Shown here: positions 10,201-20,090 of the stretch, piece by piece | How the letters are laid out: every line of letters starts with the position of its first letter | Position numbering within the stretch: the stretch's first letter is position 1 | From: Ophiodon elongatus | Lineage: Eukaryota > Chordata > Actinopteri > Perciformes > Hexagrammidae | Length of the DNA: 64,000 nucleotides | Reading direction: 5' to 3' | NCBI GenBank assembly: GCA_016806645.1 | Contig: JACSYO010001999.1 | Location: 1,484,501 to 1,548,500, forward strand | Position numbers and translations under genes: made by a program | The notes under the pieces: generated by a model | Databases searched by the model: none | Seen by the model: the letters and a program-made list of their open reading frames with translations, nothing else | Told to the model about the DNA's origin: nothing

Positions 10201-10501
10201 TTTGAGGCTCACAAGTGTCACGGTGCAGGTTTGTTTTTTTACTGGAAACCAGAACATCTTTGATGCATCTCCTGATGAAAGGCTGCTCCTCTTGAGCCTG
10301 AGTGATCCCTGATTGTCATCGTACAACGCGCGTGCAGAGTGGCACTGTTTCTGTTTGCACGTCTCCCCTGCTGCTCGCTGTGTGTTTGTGATCTTTTAAT
10401 ATGCACGTGTCTATTTCATTGTGTTTCTCTCATGTCAGCGCATGCGCCATGTGTGCATGCATGCATGTGAAAACGTGCGCCTGCGATTGTGAGCATCTAT
10501 G

Positions 10502-10564
<63 letters not shown>

Positions 10565-11204
10565 TCAATAACGTTCACTGCTGAATGTTTTAGCTCCTTT
10601 GAAACTTGTCAAATCATCTCTATCGGCAGCGTCAGCCTTGTCTGTTTCTTCAACAAAGCCTGCCTGACTACTTCGACACATTAAAAGAAAATAGGGGTTT
10701 ATTTACCTAGAAGATAAGCACTGAGGGTTTTCTATGTAACAGCGTTGAGTTTCTTCCTCTACTTTAAATAATTGGCGACTCAGTCGGAACGGAGAAGACG
10801 TCTGAGGAGATGCTCAGTACGACCGTTAAATTCGGTCCGTGCGAAATGCGATGTTACCAAACGGACCAATCACAGCGGTCGCTGTTACGTTTCTGGGTGT
10901 CGGTTCAACGCAGAGGTTAAACAAATGGCCTTCAGAGCTCTGCTTTGAGGTTTGCTTTTTTTCCCGCTCCAGCCTGACAAGATGTTCCTCTGCCTCCCCT
11001 CAGCACTGGAAACTCAAAGAAATATAAATTAGAATGATTTAAGGCAAACTTGTTTTCGCACAAAAATAAATTGACTGTGCAGAAGTTAACTGAATACACT
11101 CATTCACTGCCAACAAAACTACGTTAACCGCCTATTTCCAGTGAAGCAGCTCTGATAAGCCCGCTGTATGCTAACGTTAATGCCCAGCACCAGAGAACAA
11201 ACAC
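10201..11204. other. Non-coding stretch around a TG array
   Basis: Includes alternating ATGC-rich sequence (10438-10470), the TG array at 10504-10555 and otherwise unique sequence. 10790-10920 has 'GGACCAATCACAGCGGTCGC' and resembles repeat DNA, but I cannot place it in a family. Confidence 0.4.
10504..10555. repeat. (TG)26 microsatellite
   Basis: 52 bp of uninterrupted TG ending in GCGCGCG. Confidence 0.97.
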
Positions 11205-11335
11205 AGCTAGCAGTTAGCAACAATAGTGGAGCATTTAGTTGCTAAACGGACAGATATTCTTTTCTCAGGAGTAGGCGGAGAGAAAAACAGAGCAAAAAGG
11301 AGAATAAATATTGTATTTAGTCCAAAAACAAAAAC
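11205..11335 (+). repeat. Repeat family C, copy 1
   Basis: Shares with 19935-20090 the ordered blocks 'GTTAGCAACAA', 'AGTGGAGCATTTAG', 'CAGATATT', 'CAGGAGTAGGCGGAGA' (compare 'CAGTAGGAGGTGGAGACC') and 'AACAGAGC..AAGGAGA'. Two diverged copies in the same orientation in one window indicate an interspersed element, which I recall from other teleosts. Confidence 0.65.
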
Positions 11336-11820
11336 TCCTCATGAATGTTAATGCTGCTACGTGTCAACTGGTTCTGTAAATTGAGGTTAGCCTTCTGTTA
11401 GCTAATAAGTTAGCCACAACAACTTTATTAACTTTACCTTATTAAGTCAACTTATTATGGATACCCTTGGTCCCCTTGTGGTCAAAAATCACATAACATA
11501 ACTGGTTTAGTATCGTTTCACTAAACTACAAACCACGTGCACCTCTCATTATTGATTATATTAGATAATTTCCCCAAAAGCTGTCATACCTTTTTTGAAG
11601 AAGATTGATGAACACAGTTAACGTAGCCTCGGAAATGCTGCCGTAAATGTTCAGGGGCATTCAAGGAAGCTCCGTCATCTGAGACTCGAGAGTCGACTGC
11701 TGCACAGACGACATTTTTGATCCGCGTAACAAGTCATTTCACGTCATCCCCTTTTGCCACAGTCATGTTTGCATTTCTGTCCTTTTGGATTAACTTCACA
11801 ATACCGGAGCATATCATGCA

Positions 11821-11990
11821 ATTAATGAGGGCTGAATTCCATTTAGCTCCTTCAGTTTCACGGTCATGGTAATGTGCATGTTGGCTCACTGTCGGGTTTT
11901 CCTGGGACACCTGAATTGAACAGAGCCATCCTTGATGACATTAGTAACACCTGTGGTTTTTCTACTGTGACCAGATCACATGTTGTTTTA
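11821..11990 (+). repeat. Repeat family D, copy 1
   Basis: Blocks 'ATTCCATTTAGCTCC', 'TTGGCTCACTGTC', 'CTGGGACACCTGAATTGAAC', 'AGAGCCATCCTTGATG', 'CTACTGTGACC'. A second, shorter copy is at 42597-42690 in the same orientation. Confidence 0.65.
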
Positions 11991-12661
11991 TAAAAAGGGT
12001 TATTGTCTATGTACAGATCTCAGACCATCCCAAATTGCATTAACAAGACTTTTAAAAATGTTGCTTGTCTGCAACTGTAAATATATTAATAATATTAATA
12101 ATGTGACTTCGACACAGAAAAAGGAGACAAATAGTTCAAATAAAAGTATGTGCAAGTTAATTTACATGGCATACAGAACGGAACACCAAAATGTCTGGAA
12201 GTTCTATAAAAGACAATGTTTGTACTTTCTTTTTGGGACGGTTCTTGTCAGAAATGTACAATTCTATATATTATTGGTTAAATTGAAATTGGCCAGCACC
12301 ATCCTTGATTTACTGTACTAGTGTGGTACAATCACAACTTCCACTGTGACCCTTTAAACACAGCGAGGGACTCGGGGAGAGGAGAGAAAGGTTCAGATGC
12401 ACCATTAAGGAGGATGCATTGTTGGTGTGTGTTTAAGCGCCATCATTTCTGCTCATCTGCAAGAATTTCCCTCCTCATCCTGCGCCCCTGCTACGACCTT
12501 TGCGGTCTCCTTGTGCATATTAAATGTTGATATTCCTGCCCATATTAGTGATGACTAGGGAGTTTTCATATAGGGCGAAGGGGTGTCGGGTTCCTCCTCT
12601 CCACACTGAGGATGTGGTTACACATATGATACTCTTCTGCTCAGATTACTGTATGTGTGCA

Positions 12662-12664
<3 letters not shown>
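11991..12664. other. Non-coding stretch
   Basis: AT-rich unique sequence. The 113-codon frame at 11980-12321 has no recognisable domain, AT-driven composition and no splice context, so it is not called as a gene. Confidence 0.45.
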
Positions 12665-12731
<67 letters not shown>

Positions 12732-12734
12732 CGT
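12665..12734. repeat. (TG)31 microsatellite with GCGT end
   Basis: About 63 bp of TG followed by GCGTGCGTG. Confidence 0.97.
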
Positions 12735-12752
12735 GAACATCCTTTCCGTTAA

Positions 12753-13210
12753 TGCTGCATTCCATTTGCCTCGGAAATCGGAAGTCGGAGCTGGGAACGA
12801 TGTCACACCCGAGTCGATTGCGTTCCAGTCCAACAAGTCGGACAACTTAATGGGGTTTGCTCCAGCCAGGTTAGCTTATGTTAGCAATACCAGTTGACGC
12901 GCCGGTATTTTGCGTATGCAAACACCGTAGCATGTACAAACACCACAGGTTAGAAGTTGGACAGTACTGTATGTATGGCTGATTTAATGAGACACAAGTA
13001 GACAGAAGTGCTTATAAACAGCATAAAACTACTGCTTTGTTTTTCTTTCTGTTGACGCACGGAGAAGCCATCTTGGATTTGGAGGTCGGTTTTAGGTGGG
13101 GTCCATCCGACTTTCCGAGTGGGAAATCCGACTCCAGGCGGCGTTCCACTTGCAATTTCCCAACCGGAAACTCAGAAGTTCCAACTTCCATGGTCACATG
13201 GAACACGGCA
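12753..13210. mobile_element. MITE-like element, repeat family E
   Basis: The left end TGCTGCATTCCAT and the right end ATGGAACACGGCA form imperfect terminal inverted repeats (10 of 13 matching). Inside, 'CGGAAGTCGGAGCTGGGAA' near the left end is echoed in inverted sense by 'TTTCCCAACCGGAAAC' near the right. 'GTTGACGCGCCGGTATTTTG' and 'GGCGGCGTTCCACTTGC' are blocks I recall from a widespread percomorph element. No transposase is encoded, so this is a non-autonomous copy. Confidence 0.65.
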
Positions 13211-14521
13211 TAACTCCCATGGTCTAACGTGGCCAAATGCGTTACCGTTCATTTCCTCAAAAACAAACTCTGAGTCATCCGCATCTGCCCTATTGTACTT
13301 GTACAGCTGGAATCTTTATCAATACAAATCAGTGTTATATTAAATATCTAGATAAACACCTGTGCCTTAGGTTGTTTGAAAAGCAGGAGCCAGATTCAGC
13401 TGAAGGTTATTAAATTGCCTGATTTATTGGTTGCATGGAGTTTACTTCCTCCTTAGGTTACAATAAAGGAGCCATGAGAATATGAAAAGCAAACTTAGGG
13501 GTGGGGGTGATTGACAAATTATCTATATCACCTCCAATATTTTCATGAAACCCAAAAAAGAAAATACCTTCCACTCATAAATATGACACCCCCAACCCCT
13601 GTATGTAAAGGCCTTAATGCTGGCTACACAGTATTATGTATTAGTTTCATATTTATTTCCAACAAACCAGAAACTGAGGACATATCACTCTCTGTGCATC
13701 AAATGATTCTTCCGGGGAAGAGACAAAGAGCCGACATTCAGTGTTTGGACTTACAAATGGAAAAGCTTTCATGAGCTAGACTAGTTAAATCAGCTGACAA
13801 TAGAGACAGGGTTTTTTTTTTATTATAAAAAATGTTGTGGCTTTTTCCTTTTTAAGTACAAATTCTGCAGCGCCCAAAAAAAGGGCCCTGCTTTCGACGT
13901 GGGTCTCGGTGTGCGTGGCTTGTCAGCGTGTCACCGAGCATGGCGTGAATGGAAATGTGTTTGATCAAGTCCACAATCTCTTTCTCCCTCTCTCTCCCCC
14001 TCTCTCTCCCTCATTTTCTGGTTTGCTTGTATCTCCCTCCATCTCTTTCGACTTTCCAACAGAGCCTTGATCAGCAACGTCCATTTCATCCAATAAACGC
14101 CAGCTGATGCCAAATCATAATTAAAATCTCCACAGAGAGAGAGAGAGAGACGCCTGAAAAAAAAGAAGCTAATTAGGCTTTTTATTATTTTTTTAACTGT
14201 GTTTTTGTCCCTTTCTTTCTGGCTTTAAGACACAAATCAAATTAACTCTCTTAACTTTTGTGCCTTAGAACCGAGGTCTCAGCGCGCGTTCGTAGAGATC
14301 AGGCAAATTTCCTCCTTTCCTTTCTTCTATGTTGAAGTTCGTTTTGTTTCACCTGCACGATTCTTTCTGTTATTTGCTTTTTTTGCTTTTGATCAGTGAC
14401 AAAAAAATCTGAACGATTCCCTCTGATGTTAGACCCAATTCTGAGAGCAAATGCAGCAGCAATTACGGAGAGAAAGAGAAGAGCAGTAGATGGGAAAAGA
14501 GGAATGCCAGCATGAGAGCAA
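13211..14521. other. Non-coding stretch with CT-rich patch
   Basis: Unique sequence with a CT-rich patch at 13979-14012 and a short GA array near 14132-14151. No gene is recognised. Confidence 0.45.
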
Positions 14522-14531
14522 AGAAGAGATG

Positions 14532-14565
<34 letters not shown>

Positions 14566-14632
14566 GAGAGAGAGGGGGGGAGGTGTGTGGGGGGGGGGGG
14601 AAGAGAGAGAGAAAGAAAAAAAAAAAAAGCAG
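14522..14632. repeat. Polypurine tract with (GA)n and G11
   Basis: A GA array is followed by G-rich runs including 11 consecutive G residues, then GAGA and an A13 run. Over 100 bp of nearly pure purine on the plus strand. Confidence 0.9.
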
Positions 14633-14737
14633 CTCAACGGACGACCGCTTCAGTTCTTTTCACTTGTTTTGTCTCTGCTTGATCTCTATCGCACATGTGA
14701 TGCACTCCTACGCACACTGCACAAGTGTAGCCTCACA

Positions 14738-14739
<2 letters not shown>

Positions 14740-14778
<39 letters not shown>
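14740..14778. repeat. (AC)19 microsatellite
   Basis: 39 bp of perfect AC units, followed by GCGGGGC. Confidence 0.97.
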
Positions 14779-14780
<2 letters not shown>

Positions 14781-14838
14781 GGGGCTAAAAAGGCCAGACT
14801 TCTTTCGAGCTTCCTCCTTTTGTCTCCTCTGGATCCGT

Positions 14839-14883
14839 CTGTAATTACAGCCCGGCCCCTGATGAACAGCAGGGGCCGGGTTG
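14839..14883. other. 12-bp palindrome joined to a 14-bp GC-rich hairpin
   Basis: CTGTAATTACAG (14839-14850) is a perfect palindrome around a TAATTA homeodomain core. Immediately after it, CCCGGCCCCTG (14851-14861) and CAGGGGCCGGG (14870-14880) form a perfect 11-bp stem with an 8-nt loop. In RNA the stem extends to 14 pairs (14848-14861 with 14870-14883, one G-U). The sequence around it looks slowly evolving, but that is an impression only. Confidence 0.6.
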
Positions 14884-15755
14884 CTAATGTAACTGTACAA
14901 ATGTAAGCAGGAGGGCCAATGGATACGAGGCCGGAAAGAGAAGGAGAGCAAGGTGACTGGAGATCTCGTTCATGTCGCTTCCAAGGCCGCGGAGAAACGG
15001 AGCCGGACTAAAGCTGCTGCTGTCCATCTGCAGCGTTACAGTCGGTGTCAGATTTCCCTCCACAGAATATGAGTGGTCATTGAAATTAAACCTCAAAATG
15101 TGTTTTCTGCGAAGTTTTGATGTGAAGCGCAACAACGCAACAACGCACCGACACAGACCGTCTCAATCCTCACCGCATTCAGTAAAATGGGCTTTTGATG
15201 GAACCATTGACAGGGTTTCCCTCTTGCAGTTTCCGTCTCATTCTCTCCGTCGCGCTGAATCGCTGCTGACACGTTCATGTTTAGCTTCTTCCTCATCTCG
15301 TCTACTCTATAATGAGCCCGTGCCCGCTCATCATAACCTCCAACTGATAGGTGCAGTGGGTGTGGATGGCCTAAATTGTGAAATGTGGCTTCAGAGGAGA
15401 CTTTTATTTTGAAATACTTTTGCATTTAGTGACTGAATTATTTTACAACTGCCCTTCTGCTGGCTTTGCTTTGGAGTCTATGTGCCATTAAGTTGCATCA
15501 GTGTGAAAGGAATGTATTCATATTTTTACATGGAGCTAACATTTTATAAATGTTCAGGTTTAAATCTGCGACGGCTATGATGTTTGTTGAAGCATAGCCA
15601 ACAAGTCCTCCAAATTAAACAAGAAAATACATCTTTTGTAACTCCCCTACAATAAATGCAAGCTTTTTCTAACCTGACGACATCCTTTATCTGTGTTCTC
15701 CAAAACCGTGGCCACAATAAGAATTAAAAAATTTTAGTGATGCAAAACCGCGAAG
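14884..15755. other. Non-coding stretch
   Basis: No recognisable repeat or gene. Two antisense open frames (14972-15412 plus, 15093-15425 minus) overlap and neither shows a domain, so I treat both as chance. Confidence 0.45.
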
Positions 15756-15900
15756 GCTAGTTTCGGGCACAAAGACACCTTGATTAGGATTCAGAAAAGA
15801 TCATGGTTCGAGTCAAAAATAAATACTTTATTTTGGGTAAGATCGTGGTTTGGGAGAATAGAAACAACTATATAAAATAATATATTTGTCATCATGGTTA
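15756..15900 (+). repeat. Repeat family F, copy 1 (AAAGATCATGGTT family)
   Basis: 'AAAGACACCTTGATTAGGAT', 'AGAAAAGATCATGGTTCGAG', 'GTCAAAAATAAATACTTTA' and 'AAGATCGTGGTTTGGG' match the layout of 51483-51695 ('GGAAAAACATCGTGGTTGGG', 'CTTAAAATAACTACG'). It belongs to the teleost repeats built from 'TTAGGTTTAGGCAACAAAAC' motifs. Confidence 0.5.
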
Positions 15901-16378
15901 AAAACAATAGGTGAGGCAACAATAGTGAGTGTAAGAAGAGACCATCATTGACTGTCCCTAAGAAACGGGAAATAAAACGGAGGGAAATAGACTTAAAATA
16001 GACACGACCTGTTTAGACAACTGGATTAATTAAAAGTGTTTATTAATTTTTATTTTATTCGTCTTTTCGGAAAATTAGTGCATATTATGCCCACTTCCTC
16101 ACCTCGTTTTATTTTGAACTTTTCCCCGAGGAGCCACAGGGAGCAAACAGACCCTGTGAAATGCTTTGCTCGTCTACGATTGCAAGTTGCTGGTGCACAC
16201 ACAGTAATGCACGCGTACCTTTCCTTTCCACAGTCAACATTTACATTTCATCTCGGCCTCGGCAGATTCTGGCGGCTAACAAAAGGGTAGTGCGCGTATG
16301 TGTGTGAACGTGTGTTCACCATTAGGGATTAAAAAACCGAGGCAGGTACGAACCTTCACACAGCCATTTGTGCTCAGT
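15901..16378. other. Non-coding stretch
   Basis: AT-rich unique sequence; nothing recognised. Confidence 0.45.
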
Positions 16379-16413
16379 GCACGCGCACGCACACACGCGC
16401 GCGCGCGCGCGCG

Positions 16414-16461
<48 letters not shown>
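16379..16461. repeat. (CG)n/(CA)n compound microsatellite, Z-DNA-prone
   Basis: CACGCGCACGCACACACG is followed by a (CG) run of about 16 bp, a CA run, one CAAAC interruption and more CA. About 80 bp of strictly alternating pyrimidine-purine, the classic left-handed DNA sequence. Confidence 0.95.
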
Positions 16462-16464
<3 letters not shown>

Positions 16465-17269
16465 AGAAAAGTCGCCTTCCGCTGAATTCTCAGATTCTTG
16501 TGCAGTTATACCTTCCCCGCTTTTAAGCACATTTCAAAAGAAGGTTTTAGTATATTACAGTGTGTTATCGCAGCAATCATATCCTCCAGCTGATGTGTTC
16601 ATTGTACTTAAGCTCTGTTCCTGCGCGCAGTGTATATTTCACTGTACTTTAATACCGTCATCCGTCAAACACCTTGAAATTACATCAAGTCTTTGACACT
16701 ATAATTTATGTGCAGGTGCCACATAAAGTCAGGACTAGCTTAAGACTGGAGCTGGTACTGCAAGCTGCGTCATCAAGAGCTGCTGTTTAGAGTGTTAAAA
16801 TGTGGAAGAACTGCCTCGCCAGAATAAAGAAACCTTTAATATAGGCCCCTCTGAAAGTTAAAAACTAATTAGTCCATTTGCAATGCTCCTGACATTTCAT
16901 CACTCAGGATAAAACAACAGGTTTTGTGACGGCGCTTGCCCTGAAATATTTGAACCTCATTATTCTGCTCATCGAGTGTAAATAAGACCAGTGAGCCTCC
17001 AAGAAAGCCCAAAACCATTTTCTCGACATTCATTCCAATTACACGCTGTGGCGCGTGTAAACACAAACTTCATCAGATCTCTTGATTTCTAGCGCGGATA
17101 AACAGCTCATTTGGAAACTTCTATTTATCCTGTGATAGTCTGTAACTGTAGCTGCGCAAAAGTGTACATAAGCAAACCGCAACAAGAACAGTACTTTTGG
17201 TCTGTATCAGTAAAAAAAAAAAAAACAGAATGCTCCCTCACACAACGTGAGCTCCCCTTCAGCGATGAC
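16462..17269. other. Non-coding stretch
   Basis: Unique sequence, nothing recognised apart from an A13 run near 17213-17225. Confidence 0.45.
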
Positions 17270-17625
17270 GTGAGATAAAGCTGGCAGTTTCATTTTTCCC
17301 CCCAAGTTTCCCTGCTCACGCCGTTACGGCTCCTTGGCTCTGAAAAGTGGAACCGTTGTCATGATATTATAATGCAACTCGGTTTGGCATAACTGTGGGG
17401 CTGGGGGAGAGGAGGGACGCTGGGACAAAATAAATGTGTGGATGACACACCAGGGGAGCGGCGAAATGAAAGTGTAATGGAAAAAATGCTGTTGATCATA
17501 ATTGCCGGTGGTGAAATTGCTGGTCTGCATTTCCCCTAAAATTTCCCCGTGTGTTACCGTCTGCAGGGGCTCCAACATCTGTAATTATTTCTCCGGGAAG
17601 GATTCGGCTTGAACTTCAATATCGC
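17270..17625. other. Conserved-element-like unique sequence
   Basis: A stretch free of simple repeats and known repeat families, rich in homeodomain/POU-like words (AATAAATG, TGATCATAATTG, TGTAATTATTTC) with balanced composition. This is the texture of vertebrate conserved non-coding elements. Conservation cannot be tested here. Confidence 0.2.
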
Positions 17626-17627
17626 CG

Positions 17628-17653
17628 CCTCCTCCTCCTCCTCCTCCTCCTCC
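17628..17653. repeat. (CCT)n trinucleotide repeat
   Basis: About nine CCT/TCC units followed by more C/T-rich sequence to about 17700. Confidence 0.93.
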
Positions 17654-17779
17654 ACCCTGTCCTATCCCCCTCTCTTTAGCCCCCCTCCTCCTGCTCCGGA
17701 CCAATTTGGGGTGGCGAGGCGATGGTTATCTAAATGCAAAGTGATGCTGTAATAGCACTCACGAGGAGGCGCAAACGAC

Positions 17780-17945
17780 TAGTGAGACCCGGAGATGGAG
17801 GAGGGGGGCAGGGGGGTGGGGAGGTGGGAGAGGCAGAAGAAGGAGGGGCTATCAGTAAGAAAGAGATACACACAAAAGAGAGGTGGAGGGAGGGGGCTCA
17901 GGTTGTAGGACAGGCTGAGAGAGAGAGAGAGAGACAGATAGACAA

Positions 17946-17986
<41 letters not shown>

Positions 17987-18262
17987 AAACTAAATAAAAG
18001 AGGAAAAGAAGCAGAGAGCTATACTGAAAGTGGGAATGATGGGAAAAGAGTGAGGAAGAGAGAGTGAAAAAGAGGGGGCTGTGGAGAGAAGGAAGAGGAG
18101 AGTCCGAGACCAAGGAAGAGAGTGCGGGTGAGTGAGAAAAAGAAAGTGTGAAATAATGGTACCAAAGGGAAATGTAAGACAAAGTTAGAGAAGAGATACA
18201 AGATACAACAAAGAAAAGAAAGGGGGGAGAACGACCTCACGGGAAAGAAAGAAAGACAAGGA
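17780..18262. repeat. 480-bp polypurine region with (GA)n cores
   Basis: The plus strand is overwhelmingly purine from about 17780 to 18260. It includes (GA) arrays at 17917-17934 and 17951-17983 and degenerate AAAGAGAG/GGGAAAGAG units on either side. Open frames here (17898-18182 and 18019-18303, minus strand) are Ser/Leu/Phe-rich translations of the pyrimidine strand. Confidence 0.85.
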
Positions 18263-18678
18263 TCTACTTTTAACTTGGTTGTTTGCTCAAATGCCGAAAA
18301 CAATGTGTACTTTTACCTCATAAGGAACTCTTGTGGTTATGGGAAACCCTGAATTGGAATAATTATTTGTGACTCTCAGAAGCAAAGTCAGAAGTAGAGT
18401 GATTTTACAGCAACGCTAAACCTCATAGGGAGCAGTTAGGAGCTAAGTCAAACAAAGCATATGATCACTGACGATGGATTGTTTTAACCAAGCTTACCTC
18501 ACCTTGAAGCTACTATAATCAATATTTCTGTAATAACAAAGGAATGATAGGGACTAAAATTTTTATTAAAAGTTACATGGTAAAATAACAAATATGATGA
18601 GCGGTAAAGTTGTCTTTACCCACTTGCTGATTGTGTCCCGTTTAAAACCAAAAGTATATGTTGACTTTAAGCAGTTGT
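18263..18678. other. Non-coding stretch
   Basis: AT-rich unique sequence; nothing recognised. Confidence 0.45.
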
Positions 18679-18893
18679 TTTTACATGGCGTTTTACATGA
18701 CTCTGTTTTTTACGTGACTCTGTTTTACGTGACCCTGTTTTACGTGACTCTGTTTTACATGACCCTGTTTTTTACGTGACTCTGTTTTACGTGACTCTGT
18801 TTTACATGATGCTGTTTTTTACGTGACTCTGTTTTACGTGACCCTGTTTTACGTGACCCTGTTTTACGTGACTCTGTTTTACATGACGCTGTA
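18679..18893 (+). repeat. Minisatellite, 15/17-bp units (GTTTTACGTGACTCT)
   Basis: About thirteen tandem units. Three kinds recur in order: a 17-bp unit with six T (GTTTTTTACGTGACTCT), 15-bp ACGTGA units, and a 15-bp unit with ACATGA in place of ACGTGA. The order T6, ACGTGA units, ACATGA repeats three times with cycle lengths of about 4, 3 and 5 units, a higher-order organisation. Each ACGTGA unit carries an ACGTG core (bHLH/HIF/bZIP-like). Confidence 0.95.
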
Positions 18894-19020
18894 ACATAAC
18901 TTAAGAAAGTCCACTAAGGTAGATTTATGGGAGATACATTGTTAGGGTTATTACGTTATCATAAGAACACAAACCCAAACCCAAATTTTTCTTCCCAAAT
19001 CGTTTCACACAGTGAAACAG

Positions 19021-19805
19021 ATTTCAATTCAATTCAATTCAATTTATTTTTGTATAGCCCAAAATCACAAATTACAAATTTGCCTCAGAGGGCTTTACAA
19101 TCTGTACACAACGATATTCTCTGTCCCAGAACCTCTCATCGACTCAGGAAAAACTCCCCCAAAAAAAACCTTTCAACAGGGAGAAAAATAGAAGAAACCT
19201 TCAGGAGAGCAACAGAGGAGGATCCCTCTCCCAGGATGGACAGAGTACAAAAATAGATGTCATGTGTACAGAATGAACAGCATAACAGAGTTACAACACG
19301 TTCAATTCACATGACAGAACTGATTCATGTAATAGTGACAGTAGGTGACGGGGAGGACCACAGCAGGACACAGGACCAGGGTCCAGATTGGCTGGAAAGA
19401 ATGGACCAGGGCAAACCTGAGCCAGCCCTAACTATAAGCGCTATCAAAGAGGAAAGTCTTAAGTCTACTCTTAAATGTGGTCACTGTGTCTGCCCCCCGG
19501 ACTGAAAGTGGAAGCTGGTTCCATAGAAGAGGAGCCTGGTAGCTGAAGGCTCTGGCTCCCATCCTACTTTTTAAGACTCTAGGAACCACAAGTAGCCCCG
19601 CATTCAGTGAGCGCAGCTCTCTAGTGGGGTAATATGGTACTATGAGATCCTTAAGATATGATGGTGCCTCACCAATTAAGGCTTTGTAGGTGAGGAGAAG
19701 GATTTTAAATTCGATTCTGGATTTTACAGGGAGCCAGTGCAGAGAAGCTAATACAGGAGTAATATGATCTCTTCTTTTAGTTTTTGTTAGTACACAAGCT
19801 GCATT
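19021..19805 (-). mobile_element. 5'-truncated LINE (jockey/L2/Rex-like non-LTR retrotransposon)
   Basis: On the minus strand the element holds the last ~126 codons of a reverse-transcriptase ORF (stop at 19428-19430), then about 385 bp of 3' UTR, ending in the block GGCTATACAAAAATAAATTG and a (GAATT)n-type tail at 19024-19043. Severe 5' truncation with an intact 3' end is the signature of target-primed reverse transcription. The 3' UTR words 'CAAATTACAAATTTGCCTCA' and 'GAGGGCTTTACAATCTGTAC' (plus-strand reading) are familiar from many percomorph genomes. The exact clade is not resolved. Confidence 0.85.
19428..19805 (-). pseudogene. C-terminal fragment of a LINE reverse-transcriptase ORF
   Basis: Conceptual minus-strand translation gives an open 126-codon C-terminus with the motifs KRRDHITPVL, ASLHWLPV, ILLLTYKAL, DLIVPYYPTRELRS, GLLVVPR, RAFSYQAPLLWNQLP and TFKSRLKTFLFD, then a stop. 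These are the thumb and post-RT segments of non-LTR retrotransposon polymerases. The catalytic palm (YADD) and the endonuclease are missing because the copy is 5'-truncated, so it cannot be active. No internal stop or frameshift is seen in what remains, pointing to a fairly young insertion. There is no start codon of its own. Confidence 0.9.
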
Positions 19806-19934
19806 TCATCGTACATTTCTGCCAGCGTGATACGAAATGTATTTAAGAAACTTTTATTTAGTTTAGAAGCGTCCACATTCAAAGTATCCCGTGGCTTGCA
19901 GAAAAGTACAACGCTAATTTTGTTTTCTGTCAAC

Positions 19935-20090
19935 TGGGTTGTAAAGAACGACAAAGTTAGCAACAAGCTAGTGAAGAAAGTGGAGCATTTAGCCACTGAA
20001 AAGCCAGATATTTCCCTCAGTAGGAGGTGGAGACCAAAACAGAGCTACAAGGAGAGTGAGTGCCAGGAAGACAAGAAAACACAACTTTAA
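19935..20090 (+). repeat. Repeat family C, copy 2
   Basis: Same ordered blocks as 11205-11335 ('GTTAGCAACAAGC', 'AGTGGAGCATTTAGCC', 'CAGATATTTCCCTCAG', 'GGAGGTGGAGACCAAAACAG', 'CTACAAGGAGAGTGAG'). It is the better preserved of the two copies and lies shortly beyond the LINE. Confidence 0.65.
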
